Below, one piece after another: positions 48,515 through 57,809 of a DNA stretch of 64,000 bases. Within the stretch, counting starts at the first letter, position 1; every line of letters begins with the position of its first letter. A program made the translations under genes and the position numbers. The notes beneath the pieces were generated by a model. The model was not told where the DNA came from and made no database searches. It worked only from the letters and a program-made list of their open reading frames with translations. Source of the DNA: Gemmatimonadaceae bacterium (GTDB taxonomy: Bacteria > Gemmatimonadota > Gemmatimonadetes > Gemmatimonadales > Gemmatimonadaceae); assembly GCA_013816855.1 (NCBI GenBank), contig JACDDT010000001.1:23965-87964 (forward strand). The letters are read 5' to 3'.

Positions 48515-49428
48515 TGTCTCTTCTCGCGGAAGATGTACAGCTCGAGGGCCAGACATTCCGCGGGAGGAGCTCATTCATCCGTCACGCGAATTTCGTAAAG
48601 CTTCCTCATACCGTTTTTGCGCTCCCCTTCGCTCTGGTCGGAGTGACGCTGGCGAGCTACGTGGCTCCGGTAGCCGCGCGGCAGATTCTCTGGGTCGTCC
48701 TCGCCTTCACCAGCGCACGGTTCGCCGCGATGGGGTTCAACCGAATTGTCGATCGCGAGATCGACGCGAGAAATCCCCGCACCAAATCGCGTGAGCTTCC
48801 ATCGGGTGCGATGACTCTTCGCGAGGCGTCGGTCGCGGTTGTCGTCGCCGGATTATTGTTCTTTCTCTCGGCAGCGATGCTGAACCGTCGTTGTCTCTCG
48901 CTCGCGCCGCTCGCGCTGGGATGGGTTCTCTTTTACAGCTACACCAAGAGATTCACACGGTGGTCGCACCTGGCGCTGGGCATCGGATTGTCGATCGCGC
49001 CCGTCGGCGGGTATTTGGCAGTCACCGGGCGCTGGGGCGAGCCGTGGTGGATGCTCGTTGCTCTCGCTGCTGCGGTGGCGACGTGGGTCGGCGGGTTCGA
49101 CATACTCTACGCGCTCCAGGACATCTCCTTCGATCGGACCGAGGGACTTCATTCCATTCCCGCGGCATGGGGTGAAAAGCGGGGGCTGCTGCTCGCGCGC
49201 GTGCTGCACTTCCTGACTATCGGAGCGCTCAGCGGTGTCGGTCTCGCTGCACACGCGGGTGCGCTGTACTTCATCGGAATCGCCGTTGCAGCCGTGCTAC
49301 TCGTCTATGAGCACTCGCTTGTGAAGGAAGATGATTTCAGCCGCCTCGATGCGGCGTTCTTCACCATGAACGGTGTGATCAGCATCGTGTTCTTCGGATT
49401 CGTGCTCACCGAGCGGCTGCTCCGATGA
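48514..49428 (+). CDS. UbiA-family prenyltransferase
   Basis: A 304-residue membrane prenyltransferase with about eight helices. The two polyprenyl-diphosphate/magnesium motifs are NRIVDREIDARNPRT (near residue 80) and GGFDILYALQDISFDRTEGL (near 195). In this operon it most likely prenylates the aromatic naphthoate precursor (MqnP-type). The ATG at 48514 sits in the chemoreceptor stop, and it overlaps ubiX by four bases. Confidence 0.92.
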   Translation: MSLLAEDVQLEGQTFRGRSSFIRHANFVKLPHTVFALPFALVGVTLASYVAPVAARQILWVVLAFTSARFAAMGFNRIVDREIDARNPRTKSRELPSGAMTLREASVAVVVAGLLFFLSAAMLNRRCLSLAPLALGWVLFYSYTKRFTRWSHLALGIGLSIAPVGGYLAVTGRWGEPWWMLVALAAAVATWVGGFDILYALQDISFDRTEGLHSIPAAWGEKRGLLLARVLHFLTIGALSGVGLAAHAGALYFIGIAVAAVLLVYEHSLVKEDDFSRLDAAFFTMNGVISIVFFGFVLTERLLR

Positions 49429-50021
49429 AAAACGGCGCACCAATCGTCTTCGCGATTACCGGCGCCTCGGGCGCGCCTTACGCGGTGCGGCTTCTCGAGC
49501 AGCTTCTGGTTGCCGAGCGAAAGATCTCATTGATAGTCTCGAGCTACGGACTGCGGCTGCTCTCGACGGAAACGGACATCAAATCCATCGATGCGCTGCG
49601 CGACAGAGTAGGCGCAAACGCGTGGGCAAAGCATGTAACGGTTTTTGCGAATGACGATCGTGGCGCTGCCCCTGCTTCGGGGTCGGCGAAGACAGCGGGA
49701 ATGGTAGTGTGTCCCTGCTCGATGGGGACGTTGAGCGCGATCAGCATCGGAGCGTCCAGGTCACTGATCGAGCGCGCTGCGGATGTCACGCTCAAGGAGC
49801 GCCGCAAGCTCATCCTCATGCCAAGGGAGACTCCACTCAGCGCTATCCACCTCGGCAACATGCTGCGCCTCGCACGTGCGGGCGCGGTGATTCTCCCTGC
49901 GTCCCCCGCTTTCTACAACCGGCCGCAAAAACTGGAGGACGCGATTGATTTTGTAGTCGCGCGCATCCTCGATCAGCTGGAAGTGGAGAACACTCTCGTC
50001 AAACGCTGGAAGGGAAACTAG
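49425..50021 (+). CDS. ubiX: UbiX-type flavin prenyltransferase
   Basis: A 198-residue enzyme that makes prenylated FMN, the cofactor of the UbiD-type decarboxylase in the same operon. AITGASGAPYAVRLLEQLL is the FMN-binding start, VVCPCSMGTLSAISIGAS is the second signature, and LMPRETPLSAIHL the third. Its TAG overlaps the stop of the convergent UvrC-like gene by four bases. Confidence 0.94.
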   Translation: MKNGAPIVFAITGASGAPYAVRLLEQLLVAERKISLIVSSYGLRLLSTETDIKSIDALRDRVGANAWAKHVTVFANDDRGAAPASGSAKTAGMVVCPCSMGTLSAISIGASRSLIERAADVTLKERRKLILMPRETPLSAIHLGNMLRLARAGAVILPASPAFYNRPQKLEDAIDFVVARILDQLEVENTLVKRWKGN

Positions 50022-51118
50022 GAGACCTGGCGCGTCCTCTTCATTTCCTTCGGGAAGCGCCGGAACCAGGACGACAACAACAGAAGCTCGTCAATCTCGT
50101 GTGTAGGCACCGAAGCGGCGGGCTTGTCCTCGCTCGAGAAAATGTTGTCCGCGAGCTTCTGCATCTCCGTTTTCTGCTTCTTGGATGTCGGCTTCGTCAC
50201 TTCGCCGCGCACGATTCCCCTGCGAATGAGATAGACCCTGTCGTCGCCTTCGTGTCCCGGAACGGTGTAGGCAAAGGACAGATTCTCAACCGCGAAGCGA
50301 AGCCGGTCGAACTGCGAGCGCAGTGACTCGAGGCGTTCCAGCTTATCGCGGAAGATCGCAGCTCTCTCGAATTCCATTTCCGCGCTGAGCTTCTCCATCT
50401 GTTCGCGGAGAATGACCATCGGCCGGTCGTCTGTGCCGTCGAGAAAGGCGCGCGCCAAAGAGACTTGCTGGTCGTACTCGTGTGAAGAGCAGCCGGCCAC
50501 ACACGGGCCGAGGCATTTTCCGATCTCGTGCCGAATGCAGCCCGGCGTGCGCGGCGAGAGCTGGAAGAGCTCGTGCTGATCGCTGAAGAACATCTTGATC
50601 TCGCTCTTACAGTCGCGGAGCAGGAGCGCGTCATTCAGCTCGCGAAGTGCTTCGCCGACTCTCTGCGCGCCGAGAAAGGGGCCGTAGTAGATGGAAGAAT
50701 CGTCGCCCGATGCGCCACGCACGACCATCAGCTTCTGTGCGGGTCCGCGGGTGAGCTTGATGAAGCTGTAGTGGCGCGCGTCACGCATCATCGCGACGTT
50801 GAAGCGCGGCCGAAAGCGCTTGATGGTTCTCAACTCGGCGAGAAGCGCCGCGAACTCGCTCGGCGTGTACTCCCAATCGATCTGATCCGCGTTGCGAAGG
50901 ATTCGCGCGCCCTTTTCCTTGGGGAAGGCGCAGCGGAAATAACTGAGCAGGCGTGTGCGGATCTGCTTTGACTTTCCGACGTAAATCACTTCGCCGTCGC
51001 TGCTCAACATTCTATAGATGCCGGGACGGTCGGCTGCGTCTTTCTTTACAAGGGAGCGCATGACCGCGAGCTGGTCGTCGCTGGTCGGCGGTCTGAGCTT
51101 GGCTTCTCCGCGAATCAT
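50018..51118 (-). CDS. UvrC-like protein lacking the C-terminal nuclease half
   Basis: A 366-residue protein. The GIY-YIG nuclease domain is intact (GIYRMLSSDGEVIYVGKSKQ, with the catalytic Glu in AELRTIKRFRPRFN). A cysteine cluster (CIRHEIGKCLGPCVAGC) and a UVR/UvrB-binding helix (LREQMEKLSAEMEFERAAIF) follow. It then ends without the RNase-H-like nuclease and helix-hairpin-helix domains of full UvrC. It resembles Cho-type auxiliary nicking nucleases but keeps the UVR motif. The ATG at 51118 follows the mutM stop by one base; a GTG at 51139 would overlap mutM. Confidence 0.88.
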   Translation of the reverse strand: MIRGEAKLRPPTSDDQLAVMRSLVKKDAADRPGIYRMLSSDGEVIYVGKSKQIRTRLLSYFRCAFPKEKGARILRNADQIDWEYTPSEFAALLAELRTIKRFRPRFNVAMMRDARHYSFIKLTRGPAQKLMVVRGASGDDSSIYYGPFLGAQRVGEALRELNDALLLRDCKSEIKMFFSDQHELFQLSPRTPGCIRHEIGKCLGPCVAGCSSHEYDQQVSLARAFLDGTDDRPMVILREQMEKLSAEMEFERAAIFRDKLERLESLRSQFDRLRFAVENLSFAYTVPGHEGDDRVYLIRRGIVRGEVTKPTSKKQKTEMQKLADNIFSSEDKPAASVPTHEIDELLLLSSWFRRFPKEMKRTRQVS

Positions 51119-51119
51119 C

Positions 51120-51947
51120 TCAGGTCTGGCATTTCGCACAGAAAGTAGTGGCCCGGCCGTCTATTTCGCGCGTCAGGATGAGAAGCGCGCCGCAACGCTT
51201 GCACGGCTGCCCGGCGCGTCCGTAGGCGGCTAGCTGGTTCGCGAAGGAGCCGCGCTCACCCTTGGCATCGCGGTAGTCGCGAAAGCTGGTCCCTCGCGCG
51301 AGAATCGATTTCTCCAATATGCCCACGATGGCTTTGTGAAGTGCTTTCGCTTCGACTGAAGTAACCGAGTTTGCCGAGCGGGACGGATCAAGCTTCGCTT
51401 TCCAGAGTGCCTCGTTTGCGTAGATGTTGCCGATGCCGGCGATTTTCTGCTGGTCCATCAGCGCTTTCTTGAGCGGCTGCGCGGTCGAGGTGAGCACCCT
51501 CGATAGATGCTGGTGGGTGAAGCTGCGGTCAAGAGGTTCCGCGCCGAGCCGGCTCGAGTACTCGGTGAATCGCGCCGGGTCCATAAGGGCGACCGTGCCG
51601 AGACGGCGGACATCGGCGTAATGAAGAGCGCGCCCGTCCTCGAGGTCGAACCTCATCGTGGAGTAAGCGAGGGCGTCCTTCGGCAGGTGACCGTCATCAA
51701 CGAGAAGCGCGCCTGTGAAACGCGGCTGAACTACGATGCGGTCGCCGGAATCAAGATCGACGACGATGAGCTTCGCTCGACGCCAGCTTCTGAGGATCGT
51801 GGTACCGAGAACGCGTCGGGGCAGTGAGCGCGCGCTGACCTCACGAAGCACGTCGGGCTTTTTGACTTTTGCCCCGATGATGGTGGCACCGGTGATCGCG
51901 CTGTCGAGATCCCGCGCGATAGTCTCGGTCTCGGGAAGCTCAGGCAC
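51120..51947 (-). CDS. mutM: Formamidopyrimidine-DNA glycosylase
   Basis: A 275-residue base-excision repair enzyme for oxidised purines. The catalytic N-terminus is MPELPETE, with Pro2 and Glu3. Helix-two-turn-helix shows KIAGIGNIYANEALW, and the zinc finger is PCKRCG with FCAKC. It overlaps purD by 8 nt and is directly followed by the UvrC-like gene, so two DNA-repair genes are co-transcribed with purine and methionine enzymes. Confidence 0.95.
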   Translation of the reverse strand: MPELPETETIARDLDSAITGATIIGAKVKKPDVLREVSARSLPRRVLGTTILRSWRRAKLIVVDLDSGDRIVVQPRFTGALLVDDGHLPKDALAYSTMRFDLEDGRALHYADVRRLGTVALMDPARFTEYSSRLGAEPLDRSFTHQHLSRVLTSTAQPLKKALMDQQKIAGIGNIYANEALWKAKLDPSRSANSVTSVEAKALHKAIVGILEKSILARGTSFRDYRDAKGERGSFANQLAAYGRAGQPCKRCGALLILTREIDGRATTFCAKCQT

Positions 51948-53214
51948 TTCGGCTCACTTCGCGCCACCCTATGTCGCGCCTGAACTGTTTGCCGCTAAAC
52001 ACGACTTCGCCGGCGTACGCGCGCGACCGTTCCGCCGCAGTCGCAACGGAGTTTGCCACTGCAGTCACGGTGAGAACGCGGCCGCCGTTGGTCACGAGCT
52101 GGCCGTTCTCCATGGCGGTGCCCGAGTGGAATACCTGAACGCCCGCGGGAGGTTTAGGAAGATGAATCGCATCGCCTTTCCTCGGTCGCTCGGGATACGC
52201 TTCAGCTGCAATGACTGTCGTCACCGCGGAAAGGTCCGACCACGACGGCGCCGCAACATTGGAGAGTGAGCCGTCACACCCGACCGCGAGGAGGAGCTCC
52301 AGTAGCGACGATGTCATAAGAGGAAGAATCGCCTGCGTCTCCGGATCGCCGAAACGGCAGTTAAACTCGATGACTTTCGGGCCGTCACGCGTCAACATCA
52401 ACCCGGCGTAGAGGAGGCCGCGAAATTCACTGCCGCATTCGCGCAGTGCGGCGAGCGTTGGCTCGATGATCGTCGAGGAGATTTCCGAGATGAGAGCGGG
52501 GGTGGCAAGGGAAGCCGGCGCGTACGCGCCCATCCCGCCTGTGTTGGGGCCCAAGTCGCCGTCGAGAAGCCGTTTGTGGTCCTGGGCACCGATAAACGGG
52601 AGGAATGTCTTTCCGTCGGTAATGACGAACAGCGAGAGCTCCTCTCCCTCGAGGAATTCCTCAACAAGAATTTCTCGGCCCGCCGCCCCGAACATCCGGT
52701 CGCTGAGCATGGAATCGACAGCGCGATTCGCCTCCGCGCTGCTTTGCGCGACTATGACGCCTTTGCCGGCGGCCAGTCCGGATGCCTTCACCACGACGGG
52801 CGCTCCCATCGCAGCGACAGCGCGTTTCGCTTCCACCGGATCAGTGTGAGTCTCGGCGCGCCCGGTCGGCACGCCGGCGCGTACCATCAAATCCTTTGCG
52901 AAAGCCTTGGACGTCTCGATGCGCGCCGCAGCGGCGGTCGGCCCGAAAATATTCAGGCCGCGGCGCGCAAACATATCGGAAATTCCCGCTTCGAGGGGCG
53001 CTTCGGGTCCTACGACCGTGAGATCGACAGCTTCTTCTTCAGCGAGTGAGGCGAGCGCGTTCACATCAGAGAGCGCTACCGGCAAGCAGCGCGCGTACTC
53101 GGCGATGCCCGGATTACCGGGCGCCGCGATGAGCTCGACCGACGGCGAATCCTGCTTCAGCTTCCAAGCGAGGGCGTGCTCGCGACCGCCACCGCCGACG
53201 ATCAAAAGCTTCAT
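51940..53214 (-). CDS. purD: Phosphoribosylamine-glycine ligase
   Basis: A 424-residue ATP-grasp enzyme, second step of purine synthesis. KLLIVGGGGREHALAWKL is the N-terminal fold, VVKASGLAAGKGVIVA the ATP-grasp lid, and GPNTGGMGAYAP and EFNCRFGDPETQ the substrate/metal blocks. It overlaps metB by four bases and mutM by eight. Confidence 0.95.
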   Translation of the reverse strand: MKLLIVGGGGREHALAWKLKQDSPSVELIAAPGNPGIAEYARCLPVALSDVNALASLAEEEAVDLTVVGPEAPLEAGISDMFARRGLNIFGPTAAAARIETSKAFAKDLMVRAGVPTGRAETHTDPVEAKRAVAAMGAPVVVKASGLAAGKGVIVAQSSAEANRAVDSMLSDRMFGAAGREILVEEFLEGEELSLFVITDGKTFLPFIGAQDHKRLLDGDLGPNTGGMGAYAPASLATPALISEISSTIIEPTLAALRECGSEFRGLLYAGLMLTRDGPKVIEFNCRFGDPETQAILPLMTSSLLELLLAVGCDGSLSNVAAPSWSDLSAVTTVIAAEAYPERPRKGDAIHLPKPPAGVQVFHSGTAMENGQLVTNGGRVLTVTAVANSVATAAERSRAYAGEVVFSGKQFRRDIGWREVSRSA

Positions 53215-54374
53215 GCAAAAGCTTGCTCGAGATCCGCGAGCAAATCATCGGCGTCTTCCACTCCGCACGAAAGTCTTACGAGATCTTCGGCGATGCCGAG
53301 CTGCGCCCTCCGCTCCGGCTCGACGGAAGCGTGCGTCATTGACGCGGGGTGGCTAATCAGACTCTCCACACCGCCAAGCGATTCCGCGAGTGAGAAAACG
53401 CGCACCTTGCCAAGTACTTTCGCTGCGTTTTCCCGAGAGCCGGTGAGGACGGAGATCATTCCGCCGAAGCCCTTCATCTGCTTTTTCGCGAGCGCATGCT
53501 GCGGATGGGATTCCAGTCCCGGATAAATCACATTCTCGGCGCCGAGCTTGTCAGCGAGCCATTTGGATATGCGGCGTCCGTTCTCGTCGTGACGCGGCAT
53601 CCGGAGGTGAAGCGTCTTCGTTCCCCGCAACACCAGCCACGCGTCGAACGGGCCCGGCACCGCTCCCGATGCGTTGAGAATGAACTGAATCCGCTCCGCG
53701 AGACTGTCATCCCGCACGACGCAAATACCGCCCACCATGTCGCTGTGGCCATTCAAATACTTCGTGCTCGAGTGATAAACGATATCTGCGCCGTGATCGA
53801 ACGGTCGCTGGAAAAACGGCGTGGCAAAGGTGTTGTCGACAATGAAGAGCGCGTTCGCTTTCTTCGCGATCGCGTCGACCGCGGTGAGGTCCGTAATCCT
53901 CATGAGGGGATTCGTGGGCGTTTCCATTAGCAACGCCGCAGTGTTCTTCCGACACGCGTCCGCGACACGGTTCGGGTCCCGTGAGTCCACGAAAGTGAAC
54001 TCCATCCCGAAGTTTTTCAAAATCTTGTCGAAGAGCCGGTAGGTTCCTCCGTATACGTTCTCGCCGCACACGATGTGGTCGCCCGCCTTGAAGAGCATCA
54101 TCAGCGATGTGAGGCAGCCCATTCCGCTCGAGAACGCGAAGCCGTGCGTCCCGCCTTCGAGCGCGGCGACATTCCGCTCCAGCGCTTCGCGCGTCGGGTT
54201 TTTGCCGCGCGCGTATTCGTATCCCTTGTTTTTGCCGAGGCCTTCCTGGACGTAGGTAGACGTCGTGTAAATCGGCGTCATAATCGCGCCAGAAAGCAGG
54301 TCGGGGCGCTGTCCGGCGTGAATCGCGCGAGTGCCGAAAGCGGCGTCGAGGTCTTCGTCGAAGATACGGGTCAT
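53211..54374 (-). CDS. metB: Cystathionine gamma-synthase/lyase family PLP enzyme
   Basis: A 387-residue PLP enzyme of the Cys/Met metabolism group. The cofactor lysine is in HSSTKYLNGHSD. SGMGCLTSLMML, TPTNPLMRITDL and ESLGGVESLISHPASMTH are family blocks. Gamma-synthase and gamma-lyase members cannot be cleanly separated by reading. RMPRHDENG replaces the commoner RxxRHxxNA, a modest variation. It heads the metB-purD-mutM-UvrC-like operon. Confidence 0.85.
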   Translation of the reverse strand: MTRIFDEDLDAAFGTRAIHAGQRPDLLSGAIMTPIYTTSTYVQEGLGKNKGYEYARGKNPTREALERNVAALEGGTHGFAFSSGMGCLTSLMMLFKAGDHIVCGENVYGGTYRLFDKILKNFGMEFTFVDSRDPNRVADACRKNTAALLMETPTNPLMRITDLTAVDAIAKKANALFIVDNTFATPFFQRPFDHGADIVYHSSTKYLNGHSDMVGGICVVRDDSLAERIQFILNASGAVPGPFDAWLVLRGTKTLHLRMPRHDENGRRISKWLADKLGAENVIYPGLESHPQHALAKKQMKGFGGMISVLTGSRENAAKVLGKVRVFSLAESLGGVESLISHPASMTHASVEPERRAQLGIAEDLVRLSCGVEDADDLLADLEQAFA

Positions 54375-54405
54375 GGGGTTTCGAGGTTTCGGAATAAATC
54401 GGACA

Positions 54406-57400
54406 TCATGTTGCTTTCGCGTTGTGATACTTTCCGTCGGGAGTCTTTTCCATTTCGCCCATGAGGGCGAGAGTTTCGAGATGGCGTTCGACGTGCTCCC
54501 GCTTGCTGCCCTTAAGCGCCTTGGTGATCTCTGGAACTGTTGCAGGCAAACGAGCGATGAAAAGCTGGAGTGCGGCGAGTTGATCGATTGCCTTTTCCGG
54601 CCATTCCGAAAGTTGGGAGAGCGATTCCCTCGCCACCGGCGTTTCCGTCAAATCAAGCTCGCTGGGCGGGGTTTCCGCCTCCGCGCCGAACCTTGGAATC
54701 TGATAGTCTGGGCGGAGCCATGCGACTTGTCCGGCCTTCTCCTCGTTGAGGCGGGTGTCGTGGAGCGCCACGAGTCGGTCGAGAATCATCTCACTCGACA
54801 TATCAGCCGGCCAGCCGTAAGCGCGCGAGACGAGAACATCGATTTCATCGTGCAGGTCTCGTAAGACTCCGCAGGCTCCAAGAATATTGATCCCCCGCTC
54901 CCCATCAGTGAGAGGCTCCCCCGAGCGGAGTTTCTCCACGACGTTATACATCCCGGTCATAGTAACGCGCGCATCGCGGGCAAGGCCGTCGCGTCGATGC
55001 TTGTCCAACCGTTCGGCGGCCACCCCAATCAGTGAGCGAAGTGGCGTTTGCGGCTGTGGGAGGGGAAACGCATCGAAGCAGCGTCCCTTGTTGTATCGAG
55101 GGCGATCTTCCAACGTCCCACCTGCGGCAAGAGCCCAGGTCACGTGAATGGACGATGACAGTACGCCGAGATGAAATGCGTCTGAACTCGCGATGCAAAC
55201 CAGCATGTTGTCGGGCGCAATGGCCGAATCGAGAAAAACAAAGAAACGGTGTTTCGAAGTCTCGCCCGTAGTGATGTAGCGTTTGAGGCCCGTGAGCGCC
55301 GCACGCAGTTGAGGTCGAGGCTCGCCAAAACGCCACCAGTAGTTAGCGTAGGCCGCACGGCCGTTGGCATCCCGTTCAGGCTTCACACGGTTTCGAACCA
55401 AATCAAAGAGAACCGGATACGTCCGGGCTTCTTCCTCGCTCCGCATGCCAAAATCGATGACCTGAACGCCACGGGGGCGGGAGTTCAAATCTTTAGCGTT
55501 CCGATACGGTCTAACGATTTGCGCGTGAATTGGGTTTCCGCTTGATATGGATTCCGCTTCTTCGTTTTCGAGCATGAACCCCGACCCGATTAGTTGAAAA
55601 CCCCTGTGCGCCAATCCGGCATTTGAGCGGAGCGCGGCACCGCTAGCTTCGCCAACATCCGCGTCGCTAGTCAAATCCGAGTTGAGATGTTTGACGGTTG
55701 TAGCCCGCGGCACGGAGCCGTTGTCGTCGACAGTCATCAACACGGCAGTGCCTACATCGCGGGACAACACCGTCATTGCAACACGCACGGCGGCACCGCT
55801 CGTTTCATCAGACCACGGATGATCTGCAACGGCCCAGATGACGTGTGCCCCATCCTTCTCCGCGGCGGCGATCACGCTCCTGTTCTGACTCTGCGTAATG
55901 GTGTTTGTTGTCAGGAAACCAGCGCGAATCGTTTTTCCTGAAGAGACCGCTTTAGCCCCGTGATACCACCAGTACATCACCAGGTCGGAGGTGTCCGGTA
56001 ATTCCGCGTAGGCGGCTCGCAACGCATCTACATATCCATCACCAAAGGCATCCCGCTGTCTCGCCTGGCCGAGATACGGTGGATTACCAATGATGAAATC
56101 GGCATCCGGCCACTTTGCCTCGGTCGCACCGCGGTACTCGAAGTATGGTCGTACAGCCGCGGGATCAGGTACTAACCGCCCCGTTACAGCGCTAACAATT
56201 CTCGGCGTGGGATCAGGCCGCGCTCGCCCGGGATCATCAACGATCTCTTTCCATTCCAAAACCGCGTCACGACACTCCAGCGTTCCCGTGTCCCGCAGAA
56301 TCGGCTCCGGCGGCTGGACATGATGGTGCATCATCCAGAACTGATGGAAGCCAATCCAGAGCGTAAGCTCCGCGACTTCACGCGCCCACGGTTTGATTTC
56401 AAGCCCATAAAACTGTGACGGATCAACCTCGTCGAGCCGCAGCTCTTTCTCTCCGGTGATTTCCTCGATCGAATGCACGACCTCAAGCTCTATGCGTTTC
56501 ACTGTGTGCATCGTTACGTAAAGAAAGTTGCCGCTTCCACACGCCGGGTCGAGGAAACGCAGCGATCTCATCCATTCGTGAAACTTTCTCAACACGATGA
56601 CCGGCCGTCCCTTATCCTTTTTCTTCTTGCTCTCACGAAGCTGAAGGACTTCGGCTTGTACGCGTGTCCAGCGCTCCCGGATGGGGTCCTCGACAGTCGG
56701 TTTTACCAGCCGCTCTATGTAAGCCCTGGGTGTGTACTCTGCGCCAAGTCGGTGCCGCTCGATCGGATCGAGCGCGCGGACGAGAAGCGTTCCAAATATG
56801 CTCGGCTCGACGTGCGACCAGTCCGCCTTCGCCGCTTCGTGAAGAACCGCTATTTCCTCTCGAGTAAGCGGAAGCACCTCTACATCGCGAAAGAAGTGGC
56901 CATTGAAGCGGAGCAGCTTCTTCAGACCGAACCGCTTGCCTTCATCCATCGCCTTCCAGAGATCGCTTACCGCAATCGCGAATTCCTCGGGCGATTGATA
57001 CCCGATCTCTTCGACCGCTCGTCGAAAAGGCTCATCCTGGAGGAGCCCGACGTCTTCGGCGAACATTGTGAAAACACACCGCATAAGAAATTTTGCAACC
57101 CGCTCCTGATCGTGTCCCCGACGTTCCAGGCCCGCCGCCAGCTCGGCAAGGTGGGTGGCAATCTCGGTCGTCACCGCAACGGCTTTTGCTCTTGGGTCGC
57201 GAGCTGACGGATTTTCCCAGATGTCCGAAAGGAGGGAGATCGTCTCCGCGTTTCCGGCAAGCGACTTGAGGTCGACGCGCTTTCCCGCATTGAAGCCGCC
57301 GTAATCTCCGTTCCAACGATCCCATATCATCAGGGTTTTTCCTACATCCAGCACCATGATGTACGGCGGTCGCTCATCGGGTAGGCTGCCTACATAGTTT

Positions 57401-57702
57401 CGGACCTGGCCGAATGCTTTTCGGAGAAGAACGTCATTCAGTTTCCCGGCGTCGTCGTCCTTTGCCTCGAGCGCAAAATGATTGCGCTTGTACAGGTCTA
57501 TGAAGTTGGTGGATTCGGTGCCGTCTCTCGCGACGACCTTAATGGCGTACTCGAATTCATAGCCGCTCCCAGCGGGGCGTGGCGGTTCAACACCCAACGC
57601 GGTCGCTAACTCGATAAGATAACTTTGGGCATTGGCGCGCTCGGCCGGATTGGCTTCTTTCCAACGGGATGCAAGCGTTTCCAGCGTGTAGGGGACGGGC
57701 AC
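54406..57702 (-). CDS. MmeI-like type IIL restriction-modification protein
   Basis: A single 1098-residue protein with both nuclease and methyltransferase activity expected. The PD-ExK site is Asp69-x9-Glu79-Ala-Lys81, matching the MmeI spacing. A helical spacer leads to the adenine methyltransferase: YTPRAYIERLV, motif I DPACGSGNFL (residues 385-394) and motif IV NPPY (540-543). Residues about 690-930 would be the target recognition domain. The last 90 residues (LPATVPEITKALKGSKREHV and following) look like a winged helix. There is no separate specificity or helicase gene. The GTG at 57702 lies 6 nt after a TACATT -10 box. Confidence 0.9.
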   Translation of the reverse strand: MPVPYTLETLASRWKEANPAERANAQSYLIELATALGVEPPRPAGSGYEFEYAIKVVARDGTESTNFIDLYKRNHFALEAKDDDAGKLNDVLLRKAFGQVRNYVGSLPDERPPYIMVLDVGKTLMIWDRWNGDYGGFNAGKRVDLKSLAGNAETISLLSDIWENPSARDPRAKAVAVTTEIATHLAELAAGLERRGHDQERVAKFLMRCVFTMFAEDVGLLQDEPFRRAVEEIGYQSPEEFAIAVSDLWKAMDEGKRFGLKKLLRFNGHFFRDVEVLPLTREEIAVLHEAAKADWSHVEPSIFGTLLVRALDPIERHRLGAEYTPRAYIERLVKPTVEDPIRERWTRVQAEVLQLRESKKKKDKGRPVIVLRKFHEWMRSLRFLDPACGSGNFLYVTMHTVKRIELEVVHSIEEITGEKELRLDEVDPSQFYGLEIKPWAREVAELTLWIGFHQFWMMHHHVQPPEPILRDTGTLECRDAVLEWKEIVDDPGRARPDPTPRIVSAVTGRLVPDPAAVRPYFEYRGATEAKWPDADFIIGNPPYLGQARQRDAFGDGYVDALRAAYAELPDTSDLVMYWWYHGAKAVSSGKTIRAGFLTTNTITQSQNRSVIAAAEKDGAHVIWAVADHPWSDETSGAAVRVAMTVLSRDVGTAVLMTVDDNGSVPRATTVKHLNSDLTSDADVGEASGAALRSNAGLAHRGFQLIGSGFMLENEEAESISSGNPIHAQIVRPYRNAKDLNSRPRGVQVIDFGMRSEEEARTYPVLFDLVRNRVKPERDANGRAAYANYWWRFGEPRPQLRAALTGLKRYITTGETSKHRFFVFLDSAIAPDNMLVCIASSDAFHLGVLSSSIHVTWALAAGGTLEDRPRYNKGRCFDAFPLPQPQTPLRSLIGVAAERLDKHRRDGLARDARVTMTGMYNVVEKLRSGEPLTDGERGINILGACGVLRDLHDEIDVLVSRAYGWPADMSSEMILDRLVALHDTRLNEEKAGQVAWLRPDYQIPRFGAEAETPPSELDLTETPVARESLSQLSEWPEKAIDQLAALQLFIARLPATVPEITKALKGSKREHVERHLETLALMGEMEKTPDGKYHNAKAT

Positions 57703-57708
57703 ATAGCG

Positions 57709-57736
57709 AATGTAGAGTCGCCTAGAAGCTGCGCAA
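57709..57736 (-). promoter_or_regulatory. Promoter of the MmeI-like gene, probably leaderless
   Basis: On the minus strand TTGCGC (57736-57731), a 16-nt spacer and TACATT (57714-57709) lie 6 nt before the GTG start. No Shine-Dalgarno is present, supporting this otherwise unsupported start codon. Confidence 0.5.
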
Positions 57737-57779
57737 GCGTCGCACCTACGCGATCTCCCGTCCCCGCTACATTTCTACC

Positions 57780-57809
57780 ATGCGACACCAATCCCCCAGG
57801 CACCGATAG
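57780..57809 (+). CDS. Nine-codon leader ORF ahead of the glmM-like gene
   Basis: ATG at 57780 opens MRHQSPRHR and stops at TAG 57807-57809, which is directly followed in the same frame by the ATG of the next gene. A TACATT box (57768-57773) lies 6 nt before it, so it could be translated from a leaderless transcript and hand ribosomes to the next gene. It may also be chance. Confidence 0.35.
   Translation: MRHQSPRHR

Noticed and set aside
54406..57702. DISARM or BREX methyltransferase
   Set aside because: No drm, pgl or brx partner genes flank it, and the N-terminal nuclease spacing fits MmeI-type enzymes.
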